Shown here: one piece after another, positions 12,414 to 22,796 of the stretch
Layout of the letters: the number at the start of each line of letters is the position of its first letter
Numbering within the stretch: position 1 is the first letter of the stretch
Source of the DNA: Auriscalpium vulgare
Taxonomy: Eukaryota > Basidiomycota > Agaricomycetes > Russulales > Auriscalpiaceae
Assembly (NCBI GenBank): GCA_019915015.1
Contig: JAHBBC010000001.1
Coordinates: forward strand, 1,612,001-1,676,000
DNA length: 64,000 bases
Direction of reading: 5' to 3'
Made by a program: the position numbers and the translations under genes
The notes under the pieces: generated by a model
The model's input: only the letters and a program-made list of their open reading frames with translations
Databases searched by the model: none
What the model was told of the DNA's origin: nothing

Positions 12414-13798
12414 CTACCTGCGCGCCTTGCGCGAGCGCGGCCGGCTCGCGGTCGTCCTAGCGCGCTTCCTCGGGGCAGCCTTCTTCACCTTCTCGACCTC
12501 CACTTCCTTCCCCTGCTCCGTCTCCTCGTCCTCGGCCGCCGGCGTGTTCTCCTTGCTCTCCTTCACCGCAGCGCGCGTCCGCGCGCGCGTTGCGCGAACC
12601 GGTTCCTCGTCTTCATCGTCGTCGGCAGTCACCTCTAGAACGGTGACCGTCGCCTTTCCCTTGTCCTTGTCCTTGGCGACTGCCGCAGCCACGTCTACGG
12701 TGGTGACCACGGATGACGCCGAGGAGGACGAGCGTGCGCGGACGGTCGTGGACGCCGCAGTCGAGGAGCCGCTGGCGGAGGACGGCGAGAGCCCGCGCTC
12801 GTCGGTGTCCGCCGCGAGCGCCTTCTTCGTCTTCACGCGCGTGCGCGTGGACCGGCTGCGCTCTGCATGCGCAGGCTCGTCGACAGCTGGCAGCGAGGTA
12901 TCGGAGGGCGCCGGCGACGGGGTGCTCAGCGGGCTGAGCGCCGCCGCTGCGTCCTCGCTGCTCTTCTCGGCGCACAGCTGGCTCGGTGCGGTGCGGTCCC
13001 CCGCGTCCTCGGCGAGCTTCGACTTGCGCACCCTCTTGCGCGGCGGCTCGGAGGCCTCGCTTGCGGCGACACTCTCCTCACGCACGGCGGGCGCGGGCTT
13101 GCGCTTGCGCAGGGACATGCGGCGGGCGGCGGGCTGCAGCGCGGCGCCGTGGTGGCGCGCATAGTCCTTCTGGAGGCCGGCGAGCTGCCAGAGCATCTCC
13201 TGCGCGCCGAGCCACGAGGCCGGGTACGTCGCGATCGGGCAGCTGTCTCTCCCTGCTCGTGGGTGCGCGGAGACGGGTGCAGGGTGAAGGTGAGGGTGGG
13301 CAGAGGGGCGAGTCAGCGTGGGCAGCGGGCGGGGCGAGGGCGGCGATACGTACCGAGGAGGCGGTCGATGAGGTCCGCCGTGCTGCGGCGGTCGTCCTCG
13401 CTCCAGAAGAAGTCGTACGCGGGGTGGCCGGGGCTGTACATGACGTGCAGCGCGGCGAGCACGAAGAGCGGCATGCAGGCGGGCGAGGGCGGGAGCGGGC
13501 TGCGGAGGAAGTCCTGCACGGCAGGGTGCCGGGGGTTCCAGCGGCCGTTGCTCATGACGCCGCGGGCGACCTCGTAGGGCACGCTGGCGAGCTGGAACTG
13601 CGAGGGACCGGCGGGGGCGGGTGCGGGGTGGAGGACCCCGAGCGGGTCGTAGCGCGCGGGGCGCGGCGACGGCGAGGTGGGTGGCGCTGCGGCGCGCTCC
13701 GCCGAGAGCGGGAGGCGCGGGTGGGCGGGTGCGCTGAGGGCGAAGAAGGTGCGGGGACGCGGGGGGTGGTTGTATGCTGGGGGCAGGAAGAACTGCAT
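12414..13798 (-). CDS. Orphan protein with conserved-looking N-terminal half and disordered basic tail
   Basis: Two exons (13798-13354 and 13252-12414) join in phase to give about 427 aa. The start chosen is the Met of MQFFLPPAY, which begins the better-structured part; the open frame upstream is Pro-rich and looks non-coding. Residues ~85-185 are compositionally normal (for example PAYDFFWSEDDRRSTADLID and PASWLGAQEMLWQLAGLQ) and look like a folded helical region. The remaining ~240 residues are Lys/Arg/Ser/Glu-rich, with KRK and KKAAPRKRAR clusters resembling nuclear-localisation signals, and end in an Arg-rich tail. I do not recognise the family. A nuclear role is only suggested by the basic tail. 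The gene is convergent with the transposon gene across the 7.1-kb gap. Confidence 0.65.
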
Positions 13799-14907
13799 GG
13801 CGAGTGGCGCGGCGGGGGTGTGGGCGTGGGCGTGCGGGTGTGCTTGGAGCGGGGCGGGCGGGGGCGATGGGGGCGATGTAGGCGGGGCTGTGGGGGACGG
13901 TGTGGGGAGAGGGAGAGGGAGGCGGGCGGGCGGGCGGGGAGGATGTGGTGGATGGGAGAGAAAGGCGTTGGCGGGTGTCTGCCCTTTGGCCCGCGCAGTG
14001 CAGGACATGAGGCCGTCCAGCACGCGAAAGCGGAAGGGGGGCCGCTCGCCTGGGACGTCGTGCGTGGGAATCGCAGCGCCCGTCCTTTCTTCTGCACCGA
14101 AGAATAAACAGACCCTTCATCGCCCCCGTTGCCTGTGCCGTCCGTTGTGTCGCGGTCGGTGGGCTGCAGCAGCGGTCTGTGCGCGCAGGCACGATCTCCT
14201 CCCGTGGACCCGCCGATCTGCCGGCGCCATCTCAGTCCATCCTCTCCTCGTCCGCTGGCCCCCATCGTCCTCGGCACAGCCAGGCCGCCCGCACGCAACA
14301 TCACGGGTCCCGTCCGGCCTGTCGCTGCTGCCCAGATCGGATGCACGTCCAAGGGAACGTGGCCCGTTATCAGCGTCGGCCCCCAATCTCATCTCATCTT
14401 TCCACCTGATCCGCCCTCCGCGAACGCATTCCTGTTTATTCTGATCGCGAACTACCACCACCACCACCCAGCCACGGCGCACACGCCCGCACCTCCGAAC
14501 CCCCGTGGCGCCAGCAACAACACATAATTCCTAGGTATCCCCGCCGGACGCGGAACGTGGCCCGCCGCCCCGGCTGGCCAGCGCCCCATTCAAACGTGTC
14601 ACATCGTGCAAGGCTCAAACCCGAGCAGCGCGCCGTCTCGCGGAAAGCCACCCCGCTTTCCTCCTCGGCGAAGCGGCGGACGCCCGGCGCCGGCAGTGGT
14701 GCCGTGGTGGTTCCAGGAATCGCTGCGGGAGCGAAGACATGCGCTGAGCTGGCCGACAGCGCATGGCGTGCTGGAGGTGCCGCCGCACACAGTGCTCGGA
14801 TGCACGCGCGCACAGCGGGTGCGGATCCCGCAGCGAGCGGTGGGCGTAGTTGTCCGATCATGCCCGTTGGCAGGCCTCAGTGTACCGTAGGCCACGCGGC
14901 ATTCATC
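13799..14907. other. Intergenic region upstream of the orphan gene
   Basis: This 1.1 kb lies between the start of the 12414-13798 gene and the 3' end of the TEN1-like gene, both on the minus strand. The part next to the orphan gene is Pro/Arg-codon-like GC-rich sequence that would serve as its 5' UTR and promoter. A short CAC-triplet run occurs near 14455. I see no gene in it. Confidence 0.5.
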
Positions 14908-15508
14908 CTATGCATGCACCTCTGCGCGATGAGTCCGAGTCCCACTCCTAAATCGACACGCGTCGACAGCACACGCACCCATCGCGTTCATCTCCGCAAC
15001 CGTCGCGTTCCACGCCTTGAGATCCACGTGCGGCGAGTCGATCACGAGGATCGCGTGCACGAGCAGACCGTGCAGCAGCTGCGGCTCGTGTTGCACGTAC
15101 GCGGGGAGGCCCGGCACGGGGGGTGCGCTCTGCGTACATACATCCACACCACACCGTCAGCGGCATTGCGCAGGACGTAACGACGAACGCGCACCCAGGG
15201 CTTCTCGAGGTAGCCGATCACGGTCACCGTGCTCCACGCGTCCACAAGCCACTTCACGGTGCCCGCAGGCGGTATGCAGAGCGACACATCGACGACGATG
15301 GACCGGTCTTCGTTGCACAGCAGAACGAAACCGGTTTTTCTGTCGTAAGAGAGGATCCTGGCAAACAGAACGCGGAAATCAGCGTGGGAGGCACGAGTTC
15401 AGCAAGCGGTATGAGTTACCGGCCCAGGAGCCGCAGTTTGCGTGAGACGAGGGAAGAATCGAGGCTGGAGAGTAAAGTGGGCGTCGCCGAGTCGATGCGA
15501 CCCGACAT
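14908..15508 (-). CDS. TEN1: TEN1-like OB-fold protein (telomere-capping CST complex subunit)
   Basis: Three exons (15508-15420, 15357-15195, 15129-14908) join in phase to about 157 aa, near the usual small size of Ten1. An initial leader (MSGRID...) is followed by LGRILSYD, then a Gly-Phe-Val-Leu strand, IVVDVSLC, the strand VTVIGYLEKPW, and a C-terminal LHGLLVHAILVID with DLKAWN. This is the strand order of a single OB fold; fungal Ten1 proteins show the same LGRxLSYD start and a helix with a W after the last strand. In known systems Ten1 binds Stn1 and protects telomeric single-stranded DNA and regulates its fill-in. The name is by motif memory; another small OB-fold protein (RPA3- or RMI2-like) is the main alternative. 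A further short intron near the stop is possible, so the last ~20 residues are uncertain. Confidence 0.62.
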
Positions 15509-15789
15509 CGACGCGAAGATGGTCCTTCACACAGCAGGCAAGTCGGCGTTGGTTGAACGTTGAACGTGAACGCGTGAACGTTGCTTGAAGGCCGAAGTTC
15601 GTTAGACGCCGACCGGCCTGATCCCGGCAGCGGCTTCCAGTTTAGGGTTGCCGACTCCGCCCACCGGCGCCCGCCCGGTCTATCCGGCAAACAAACGCCC
15701 ACGGCATCCCTGACACACAAATATGCGGAATAATCTTACTACAAAAATTACAACATAAATGAATCTAAACCGAGGCATCTCTAGCACAC

Positions 15790-17575
15790 TCATACATCGA
15801 AGTTGCTCACCGTGACGCTCCCCGCACGCGCCGACACAATCCGCCGCTCGTCGAACACCACACTCCCCTTCGCCACCAGCGTATCCGGACCAGAGCCTCC
15901 CCGCTGCTCGCACGCGACCTCGCTCCCGCCGCCCGCCTCGAGATCCCACACCCACATGCGCCCGTTCGCGCCGAGGCTAACGCACCGCCCGTCCGCGACC
16001 GCGAGCCCTACCGCCTCGCTCGTCTGGCCGTACAGGAACTTCACGAACGTGAGTTTCGGCGGCGCCGGGAGCGCCGGGAAGGAGAGGCGGTAGAGCTGCA
16101 GCGGCACGCTCCCGAACAGCCACGCGCGTTGGAAGTGCGGGAGGAGGTCCGGCGAGATGGGCCGCGCGGGCACGTCGCGCCCCGGCGCGAGCACGACCCA
16201 GCGCCCGTCCGTCTGCGTCGCCGCGACCCGCGCGACCTTGCGGCCCCACTGCTCGCGCACGGCGCGCAGCTTCTCCTCGTCGATCCAGGACGGCGGGAGG
16301 TCGAAGGCCTTTGAGCTCCGTGTGGAGACGAGCTTGATGTCGTCTTCGGAGTAGGTGGAGGATTCGGAGGGCGGGACGGTGGAGAAGAGCGCCTCGGTGA
16401 CCCCGATGCTCCAGTGCTGTGGGTAGACGGGGCTCGCGTACGTGAGCACGAGTTTGAACAGCAATGGCTCGGGCGTGGTGAGGACGAGGGAGGCGGGTGG
16501 AAATGATGAGAACGACGTCAGGATGTGGGAGAGGTTGATGAAGCCGTCCTCCGCGACTTTGTAGGCGGACAGCGTGAAGCTGGAGGAAAGCGTCACGAGG
16601 AGCGGATGGTGGTACGCGGCCTGGACGATCGGTGTAACACGGGCTGTTCTGGCTGCGGGGACGTATGAGCTGGTGGGTCCGGATAATGTGGTGATCACCA
16701 GTTCGCCGTTGGACAGGCAGACGACGAGGCGGGGAGACCTGGAAGACGCGGCTGGAGGAGACTGGTCGACAGCCAGCGCAGTGATCTGCAAACGCGCCGC
16801 TGCAGGGCGATTTGAGCCGGGTATGTCCAGGGTATGGGTCTCCTGGGCCGACGTATTGAGCACCGTGACACGGGGAAGCGGCGAAGTCTCCGAAGACGCA
16901 AAGATTGTGTAATGTCCAGAGAGCACTATGTGCGTCTTCCCTGCGATCTCTCGCTCCTGAGGTGTCAAAGTCAGATGGTCCACGGGCACCTCATCGTGCA
17001 GCTGAGAGATCTCGCAGCGCCCTATTGCAGGTTCAGCATCTGGAGGAGTAACGTTGGAAGATAGCATTGCTACCTGTAGCCCAGTTCCTGCTTATCCGAA
17101 ACATCCATTTCCATTCCTTGAAGTCGTCTTCTTGCGTGCCAGGGTGCTTCAATTGGAAACGCCCGGGCAGTCTGCGCACCTCCCGGCCATCCTTCCTATG
17201 CTCGCGACCGAAGCCCTTCCCACCCCGCAACCTAGCTCGACCAAATTCCTCCCGGTAGAGCGTCTTCCATAGCTGCAAGGGGGTTCCGCGTCGCCATGCG
17301 TATCCAGGTCAACACAACCGATCCCACAGGAGCGATGTCTAGACGGATGGGAGGATATGTACCTGATTGTCGAGCGCGAGGCGGGCCCAGTTCCTGTTCG
17401 TCGCTTGAATGGTACACAAATCCTGGAAAGGGAGAAAGGAGAAAATGGTGAGGATGAGCTCGTCGTAGAGGAGGGTATCGAATGTCTGGGCGGAAGCCGA
17501 GATGTGGTGAGAGGCGGAAGTGTGAATGCGTTTCGGGGGCGGAAGTGGTTGTGGTGACAAGGAGCGCTTCAACAT
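15790..17575 (-). CDS. F-box protein with C-terminal propeller-like region
   Basis: Exons 17575-17363, 17272-17074 and 17021-15790 join in phase to about 547 aa. An F-box lies at residues ~36-70 (YDELILTIFSFLPFQDL, then NRNWARLALDN), which would bind Skp1 in an SCF ubiquitin ligase. A linker follows (LWKTLYREEFG at the start of exon 2, FKEWKWMFRISRNW near its end), as found after the F-box in fungal F-box proteins of the ROY1/FBXW type. The rest, about 400 residues, is strand-rich with WD-like pieces such as GRMWVWDLE near the C-terminus, suggesting a degenerate beta-propeller for substrate binding. The substrate cannot be inferred. The gene is divergent from WDR83 with only about 210 bp between start codons, so the two probably share a promoter region. 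Confidence 0.85.
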
Positions 17576-17785
17576 GATTCCAGTAGTGAGCTGGTTTGCC
17601 TACAGCGGCGGCTGCGGTTCCCAGTAGCTCGACGGCGGTACGAGGCGACGTTGGGGTGAGAGAGCGGACTGCGGTGGATCAGGGCACCTCATCTAGAAGG
17701 GTTTGGCGTGTTATCTCCCATGCAGATCTACTTGTCACAAGCGCTGACGGTTTTGAAGTGCCTTGCTTCTTCGCTGAGGACAACC
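17576..17785. promoter_or_regulatory. Bidirectional promoter interval, F-box gene / WDR83
   Basis: About 210 bp separate the two divergent start codons. It must hold both promoters and 5' UTRs. No TATA box or named factor site stands out. Confidence 0.5.
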
Positions 17786-19015
17786 ATGGCTCCCTCCCGG
17801 GGCTCCCAGCCGCTTGCACGACATCTCCACCAGACCCTCGCAAATCACAAAGGTCCAGTCCACGTCGCGCGCTACGCAAAAGGGGCCGCGAAGTACGTGC
17901 TCACCGGCGGTCAGGACCGCACCGTGCGGCTATGGAACCCTACTGCCGGGACGGAGATCAAGGCGTACTCGTCCCATGGCTACGAGGTCCTCTCCATATC
18001 AGTGTGCGTGGCCATTACATGCATTGGTTTGAAGGAGCATGCTCAAGGGACCGTGCTTGCCCGCAGCGCCCATGACAATACGAAGTTCGTGTCTTCGGGA
18101 GGAGACCGGTCGGTATTCGTCTGGGACGTGACCACAGGAAGTACCATTCGGAGGATCTCCGCGCACATGTCGAAAATAAATGTCGTGGAACTGAACGCGG
18201 ATGCGAGCGTTGTTGCGAGCGGTGCGTCTCTGCCTCCCCAACATCCAGAGCATTTGTCCTGATGATGCACCTCAGGATCTTATGACTCGACTGTGAAGCT
18301 GTGGGATCTCAGGTGCGTTCTCTATGATCCCCTGCGCGATGAGCTGCTCAACGAGCGCACGTCGAAAGAGCGCAGAATCGTCAACCTATCATGGCACTCG
18401 AAGAAGCCCGAGACGCAGTCCAGACAATCTACATCGGCCCATCGTGTATTATGACCGGATCCGTCGACGGCCATGTCCGTACCTACGACCTTCGTAAAGG
18501 CGAACTTCGCGCAGACTATGTCGGCCGTATGTAACTTTGTTTGACGCAGTAAACGCCCTAATCACTCGGACTCCCTCCTATACAGACCCAGTGACAGCCC
18601 TCGTCCCCACCACAGACGAGTCCACGTATCTGGTGACCACGCTCGACGCAACGGTCCGGCTCTTCGACGCCACGTCAGGTAAATTGCTGAACTCATTCAA
18701 AGGACACAAGAACAGCGAGTACAGATGCAGGGCGGTCTTCGGCCACGGCGAGGCAAGCGTGGTATGCGGCGACGAGGCAGGGCAGGTGTGGGCATGGGAT
18801 CTGCTGGATGTGAGTCTCAGCTAGCGTGCGCGACCTCGGGCGGCGGTGACAATTTTGTGCTATAGGGCAAGCCGTTGCAGCCCAATCCACCACCAAAGGT
18901 GCATGAGAAGGTGGTTTTGTGGACGGAGCACAATCCGACTGAGGCCGGGGAGATGATCACCTCGAGTGCGGATGGGACGGTAAAAGTATGGCGATATCCT
19001 GAGTCCGGGGCGTAA
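17786..19015 (+). CDS. WDR83: WD-repeat protein WDR83 / MORG1 homologue
   Basis: Six exons (17786-18003, 18067-18221, 18276-18312, 18369-18526, 18586-18809, 18866-19015) join in phase to 313 aa, the usual length. The start has a good context (ACCATGG). WD40 blades are plain along the whole protein: GPVHVARYAKGAAKYVLTGG and DRTVRLWNP (blade 1), FVSSGGDRSVFVWDV, YDSTVKLWDLR, IMTGSVDGHVRTYDLR, YLVTTLDATVRLFDA, VVCGDEAGQVWAWDL, and TSSADGTVKVWRYPESGA at the end. In animals this single propeller is a scaffold for ERK signalling and is found in spliceosomal C complexes; the fungal role is less defined. A truncated second copy lies 2.8 kb downstream. The left flank of that duplication begins inside exon 2. 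Confidence 0.93.
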
Positions 19016-19320
19016 TGCAACTTTATTGGAAGCATGCGACTGACGCGTGTCCGCGTGACAAGAAACTACTGATACAGAACTGTGGCGACAAGAAAGGAGG
19101 GGCGAACAGGGTCATCGCTGTGTGTACTATGACTTCCATCTATCAAACACGCCTCAATCTGACCGTCGTCTCCGCCTCAATTTATGAATGGGCTTTCGTT
19201 GGTGGTCCTCCTAGCCGCGGTCAGGCCAATGAATACAGTGTCCGAGTTTCCCAATACTAATCACATAGAGGTACAGTGTTACAAAGGGAAAAATGATACG
19301 TATCACGCATATAAGGGACT
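18163..19320 (+). repeat. Left copy of a rearranged tandem duplication
   Basis: From WDR83 exon 2 through the region downstream of its stop codon, this segment matches 21838-23105 in the same orientation, in blocks. The blocks are 18163-18307 with 21838-21990, 18945-19015 with 21995-22066, about 19016-19130 with about 22160-22260, and 19131-19320 with about 22885-23105. The left copy has an intact WDR83 but lacks the ~600 bp that holds LSM2 in the right copy; the missing stretch would fall at about 19130. Similarity was judged by eye. Confidence 0.85.
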
Positions 19321-19529
19321 TCTGTCGGAAATCTGTCGCAGCCCCGCTATTTAGTGACCGGCTGGCGCGCGAGACGCACATCGCAGAGATACGACACCAC
19401 ACGAATACAGTGTTAGTGTGGCGCCGGGTATATATTCGAACTTGTACCAAACTACTTAGTACAATATACATGAGCATCTGTTTACACAGAAACCTGGGTA
19501 CAATCAGCACATTCAAGTCGCCAAAGCCT
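19321..19529. other. Spacer between the left duplication copy and the kinase pseudogene
   Basis: With the duplicated 3' flank it forms a ~510-bp gap after WDR83. It is AT-richer than the surroundings and contains no gene that I can support. It probably holds the 3' ends of WDR83 and the kinase gene. Confidence 0.4.
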
Positions 19530-21019
19530 CTATTCGAGGGAGTCATGATCCTTTGAACACGTTTGTAGTCTGATTACTTCTCGCAGGTGACTGCTCAGGT
19601 CCTTCGGGTAGCCGCCTTCAGGTGCAAACAGCACGCCTTCAGGCACCACGGTACGCAGGTCCTTGAATCTTCGCAGTGCCTCGCTCGCGCTCGGCCTGCG
19701 GAGCGGGTCAGCGTCTGTGAGCTCTTCCAGGAGGCGTCTGAATTGAGGCACGAATTCGTCCAGGACGCTCATAGCATGGGTTCCTTCATACGGTGCTGCT
19801 CCACGGCGCTGAAACAAGGATTTGTTAATCAGCAATGCGTGTCATGATCTATTTGCAAGCAACTGACCTCCTTGAACTGAACGAAGTTGCGCTCACGACT
19901 GAGAGATTCCAGGGCGACGGCACCAAAGCTGTACACCTGAAGAGCATGTGCTTCGTCGTCAGTGACTGTCAACAATCCTAACAATTGAACGCACATCCAC
20001 CGGGCCCAACTGGTAGTTTTTCCCTTCCTGAGCTGCGCTTGGGAGCCTTTCCAGGACCTCGGGGGCAATGAACGGTTCGGTACCACAGCATTCGCTGTCC
20101 ACGCAGTCCGAGAGCGGCGTGTCTTCCGGGAATTGCTATGAGAGGCCAAAATCGATGATCCCGACACGAATGTTGAACGTCGAGAACAGAGGGACAGGGA
20201 CGAGCCCGGCCTTCATGTGTAAGCCCATCTCGTTGTGATTGCCCATTATATTGCCCAATGACACGTCCTGTCACGGATATCAATATTTCAGCTTCTCCGC
20301 TCCAAGCGAACAGCCCACCCGGTGAAAAATCCTGTTCTCGTGCATGAAAGACAGTGCCAGCTGAGTGTCGCATTGCAGTTAGATCGCGTCGTCTTAGGAT
20401 TTCATAAGTCTCACCTCCAGAGTCTGTATCGTCCGATTAAAATAAGTAGTCGTCCACCTGCCATACATGGATGTTAAACGGCTGCATTCCCCACCATGGC
20501 TCTACAAGAAACGAGCATCCTTCGACTTCAATGACGTCGATCAAGGGAATGGTGTGATTGAATGCATGGCGTCTGAGCGCAGGCGAGTTCAGGACGCGCA
20601 AAATGTCTATCTCGGTGCTGTCCTTTTCGACGGCCTTCATAATGACAAGTCGATTGTGCCGGTCATATGCTTGCCGCGCGATATTATTCTGAAGCAATGG
20701 TCAAAAATTGCAGATACCAAGAGATGCGTGCGCATACCCTGTCCGTCCATATTGCCCATGCATCGTTCTCATACCTATGCGTCCAGTGGATGAACATCTC
20801 ACTTTCAGACGGCCGGAAGGAGTCCTTCGGCGCTGACAGGGAGAAGGATCGAATGGGAGGCTGTCCTCCAGTTGGAGGTATCATAGATAGCAAGACGTCG
20901 TAGCCCTTCGACGAAAGAAATGGCAACATGCTCTTCCAGACTCCATCAAACTCGTTACGGTCCTCCATCTCGCTCCAGACGCTAACAGCGGGCAATGATG
21001 GCAATGTTAATGACGACAT
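19530..21019 (-). pseudogene. Disrupted protein-kinase gene
   Basis: Reading from 21019, an N-terminal region (SVWSEMEDRNEFDGVWKSM) leads through an intron (about 20792-20697) to the kinase N-lobe (LVIMKAVEKDSTEIDILRVL, then FLVEPWWG). Next come LSFMHENRIFHR, an intron, DVSLGN completing the HRDxxxxN catalytic loop, IIDFGLS with the DFG metal-binding motif, TEPFIAPEVL with the APE motif, DVYSFGAVALESL, and a C-lobe ending in LTDADPLRRPSASEALRRF. Two defects are visible. The DFG segment is followed at once by an in-frame TAG (20138-20136). At about 20440-20446 four extra bases move the frame before NRTIQTLE. All catalytic motifs survive, so inactivation is recent, or one or both defects are sequence errors. 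The exact relative is unknown; it resembles Agaricomycete-specific kinases. Confidence 0.78.
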
Positions 21020-21139
21020 GGAGAATCCGGTGGGCTCCTGGAAGTGTTTGGTTTGCAGAGATGCACGGCCACACACTGTCGTCGGGTGGTTGTAGGTGGC
21101 GAGTTGACGGCTGTTGACTTTGTACCTCGTCAACTTGAC

Positions 21140-21545
21140 TCAAGCTGTCCAGCGCAGAACACTCACACGTATTGGATGCCTGAAACGACGCATGAGCACT
21201 AGGAATGTAGACAGATTCCTCGCTGTCGACATAACACTGAATTGAGACGGTGGACCAAGAATGCGCGGGGCTGAAAAATGCTCTCCAGCGCGAACACAAT
21301 TTGAAACGTAGATAAAACGCACAGTGCCAAGCGTAGTTCCCAAAAGAGTTCTGGGCGAAAGGGAGAGGACTCCGTTTGGTATTTCGTCTCCCCGTCCACG
21401 ACAACGGAGGCATACAAGGACGCCCTGGTTCTATCAATTTGTGCGCTCTCGTAGAAGACAAGGCCGATGCCTGTCACATAAAAGATTGTCAGATAGAACA
21501 GGTTTAAACCCCAATCTCACCTTCAAGCATTACAAAGTCCACCAT
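21140..21545 (-). pseudogene. C2-domain-like exons upstream of the kinase
   Basis: A start at 21545 would give MVDFVMLE, then an intron (about 21523-21475), then IGLVFYESAQIDRTRASLYA and SVVVDGETKYQTESSPF. This is the layout of a C2 domain's first strands, as found at the N-terminus of several basidiomycete signalling proteins. Further pieces such as STVSIQCYVDSEESVYIPSA follow in another frame and would need splicing or frameshifts. These may be the N-terminal exons of the kinase gene or the remains of a separate gene. I could not build a continuous model. Confidence 0.4.
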
Positions 21546-21837
21546 TCGAACAAGGCTGTGCGACAACAGGTCGCAGGAAAAGGTCTCGCATATAGTGAGT
21601 GTGGAGTAATCTATGAGCGACAAGAAGTCTGAAATCTTCCGTATGCTTCTCTGGCCCGGGGTTGGAGCTTGAGTTGGCAGAATAGGATAGGAGGGAACTC
21701 AGGCTGGCGATCGAGATAAGTCTCACGTGGCAGCAGAACACACGGTCTAGATTATCCTCCAGACCCTGTAGTATCTCGGTGACACCTCCGACGCCCGCTC
21801 AAATACTAGTAGGATGCGGTGTCACAACCTAAGTCCC

Positions 21838-22066
21838 ATGGCGCACATGTCCAAAGTAACTGAACGCGGATGCGAGTGTTGTTGCGAGCAGTGTGCCTCC
21901 TGCCTCCCCAACGTCCAGAGCGTCTGCAACTTTGTCCTGATGACGCACCCACCAGGATCTTACGACTCGACTGTGAAGCTGTGGGATTGGAGAGGCTGTG
22001 GAAATGATCACCTCGAGTGCGGATGGGAGAGTAAAAGTATGGCGATATCCCGAGTCCGGGGCGTAA
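21838..22066 (+). pseudogene. Truncated WDR83 copy
   Basis: The segment matches WDR83 exon 2 end, intron 2 and exon 3 (SYDSTVKLWDW), then jumps directly to the end of exon 6 (GESKS frame; the DNA matches 18945-19015 including the TAA). About 640 bp corresponding to 18308-18944 are missing, together with all of exon 1 and most of exon 2. Base changes in the remaining exon 2 have broken the frame. It cannot encode a propeller. Confidence 0.85.
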
Positions 22067-22313
22067 TGCGTGTGTTCGAAACGTCTGCATCTTGCCTCTG
22101 TACTATCCGTGCTCTGGGAGGGGTTTACGACAAAATGCTTGTTACTCACACGTGGGTCCCTTTTATTGCAAGCATGCGACTGACGCGTGCTCTCCGCGTG
22201 ACAAGAAAGTACTGATACAAAACGGTGCAAATGATGTGGCGACAGAAAGGAGGGGCGAGCAGAGTCACCGCTGTTTGTTGGAATTGGCCGCCTCTATGAA
22301 TGAGACAGAGAGA

Positions 22314-22796
22314 TCAGCAGAGAGCAGAGAGCAGTCGAGGCGGCGCACCTCGTCGTGTCGCATCTTCTAGCAGCTGAGTATCCACGTGCTCCGACGGTAG
22401 TTGTACATATCGCACGACAGAGCCTCGAATGAAGCAGTTCTTCACAGCCATCTGGGAGTGCGAAGTCGGATATATACCCTGAGCCTCAAATTCGAAGGGT
22501 GGCATACCATGTGAGGGTGCCGCGCCTGGTCCAACACCTCAATGGCATCAAGGCGGATGTTCAGGAACCTGAGCACCGCAGCGCGTACGTCAATTGTACC
22601 GTATCATGGTGAGGTAGGAAGATGAGACGCACTGGTCTACAGATTTCAGGGTGCCGGTGATCGAAAGGTCGTTCTTCAGCTCGACAGTCACGCGCTGGTC
22701 AGTCAACGTTTTGAAGACAGAGAAGATCAGCTGGTATACAATCAATCAGCTACATCATGTCTTGCATTCTCAACAGAGAAAACAAGGGCTCACCAT
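22314..22796 (-). CDS. LSM2: LSM2, Sm-like subunit of the LSm1-7 and LSm2-8 rings
   Basis: Four exons give 99 aa, the family's usual size. Exon 1 (22796-22794) is only the ATG. Exon 2 (22730-22633) encodes LIFSVFKTLTDQ and VELKNDLSITGTLKSVDQ, the Sm1 motif. Exon 3 (22568-22508) gives FLNIRLDAIEVLDQ. Exon 4 (22451-22314) gives AVKNCFIRGSVVRYVQLP, the Sm2 motif with its IRG signature, and HVDTQLLEDATRR. LSm2 binds U6 snRNA 3' ends in the nucleus (LSm2-8) and decapping substrates in P bodies (LSm1-7). It is normally an essential single-copy gene. The terminal ~10 residues (GAPPRLLSALC) differ from the family tail, so another intron near the stop is possible. Confidence 0.93.

Noticed and set aside
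12319..13164. 281-codon plus-strand ORF
   Set aside because: Antisense shadow of the basic-tail exon of the minus-strand orphan gene; its Ser/Arg composition mirrors that exon.
13677..14444. Long plus-strand Gly/Arg ORF
   Set aside because: Antisense to a Pro-rich, probably non-coding leader; no domain.
14908..15508. Alternative exon join with a 23-nt intron at 15152-15130 in the TEN1-like gene
   Set aside because: It is shorter than a plausible fungal intron; the 65-nt intron from 15194 to 15130 has a better donor (GTGCGC) and keeps the frame.
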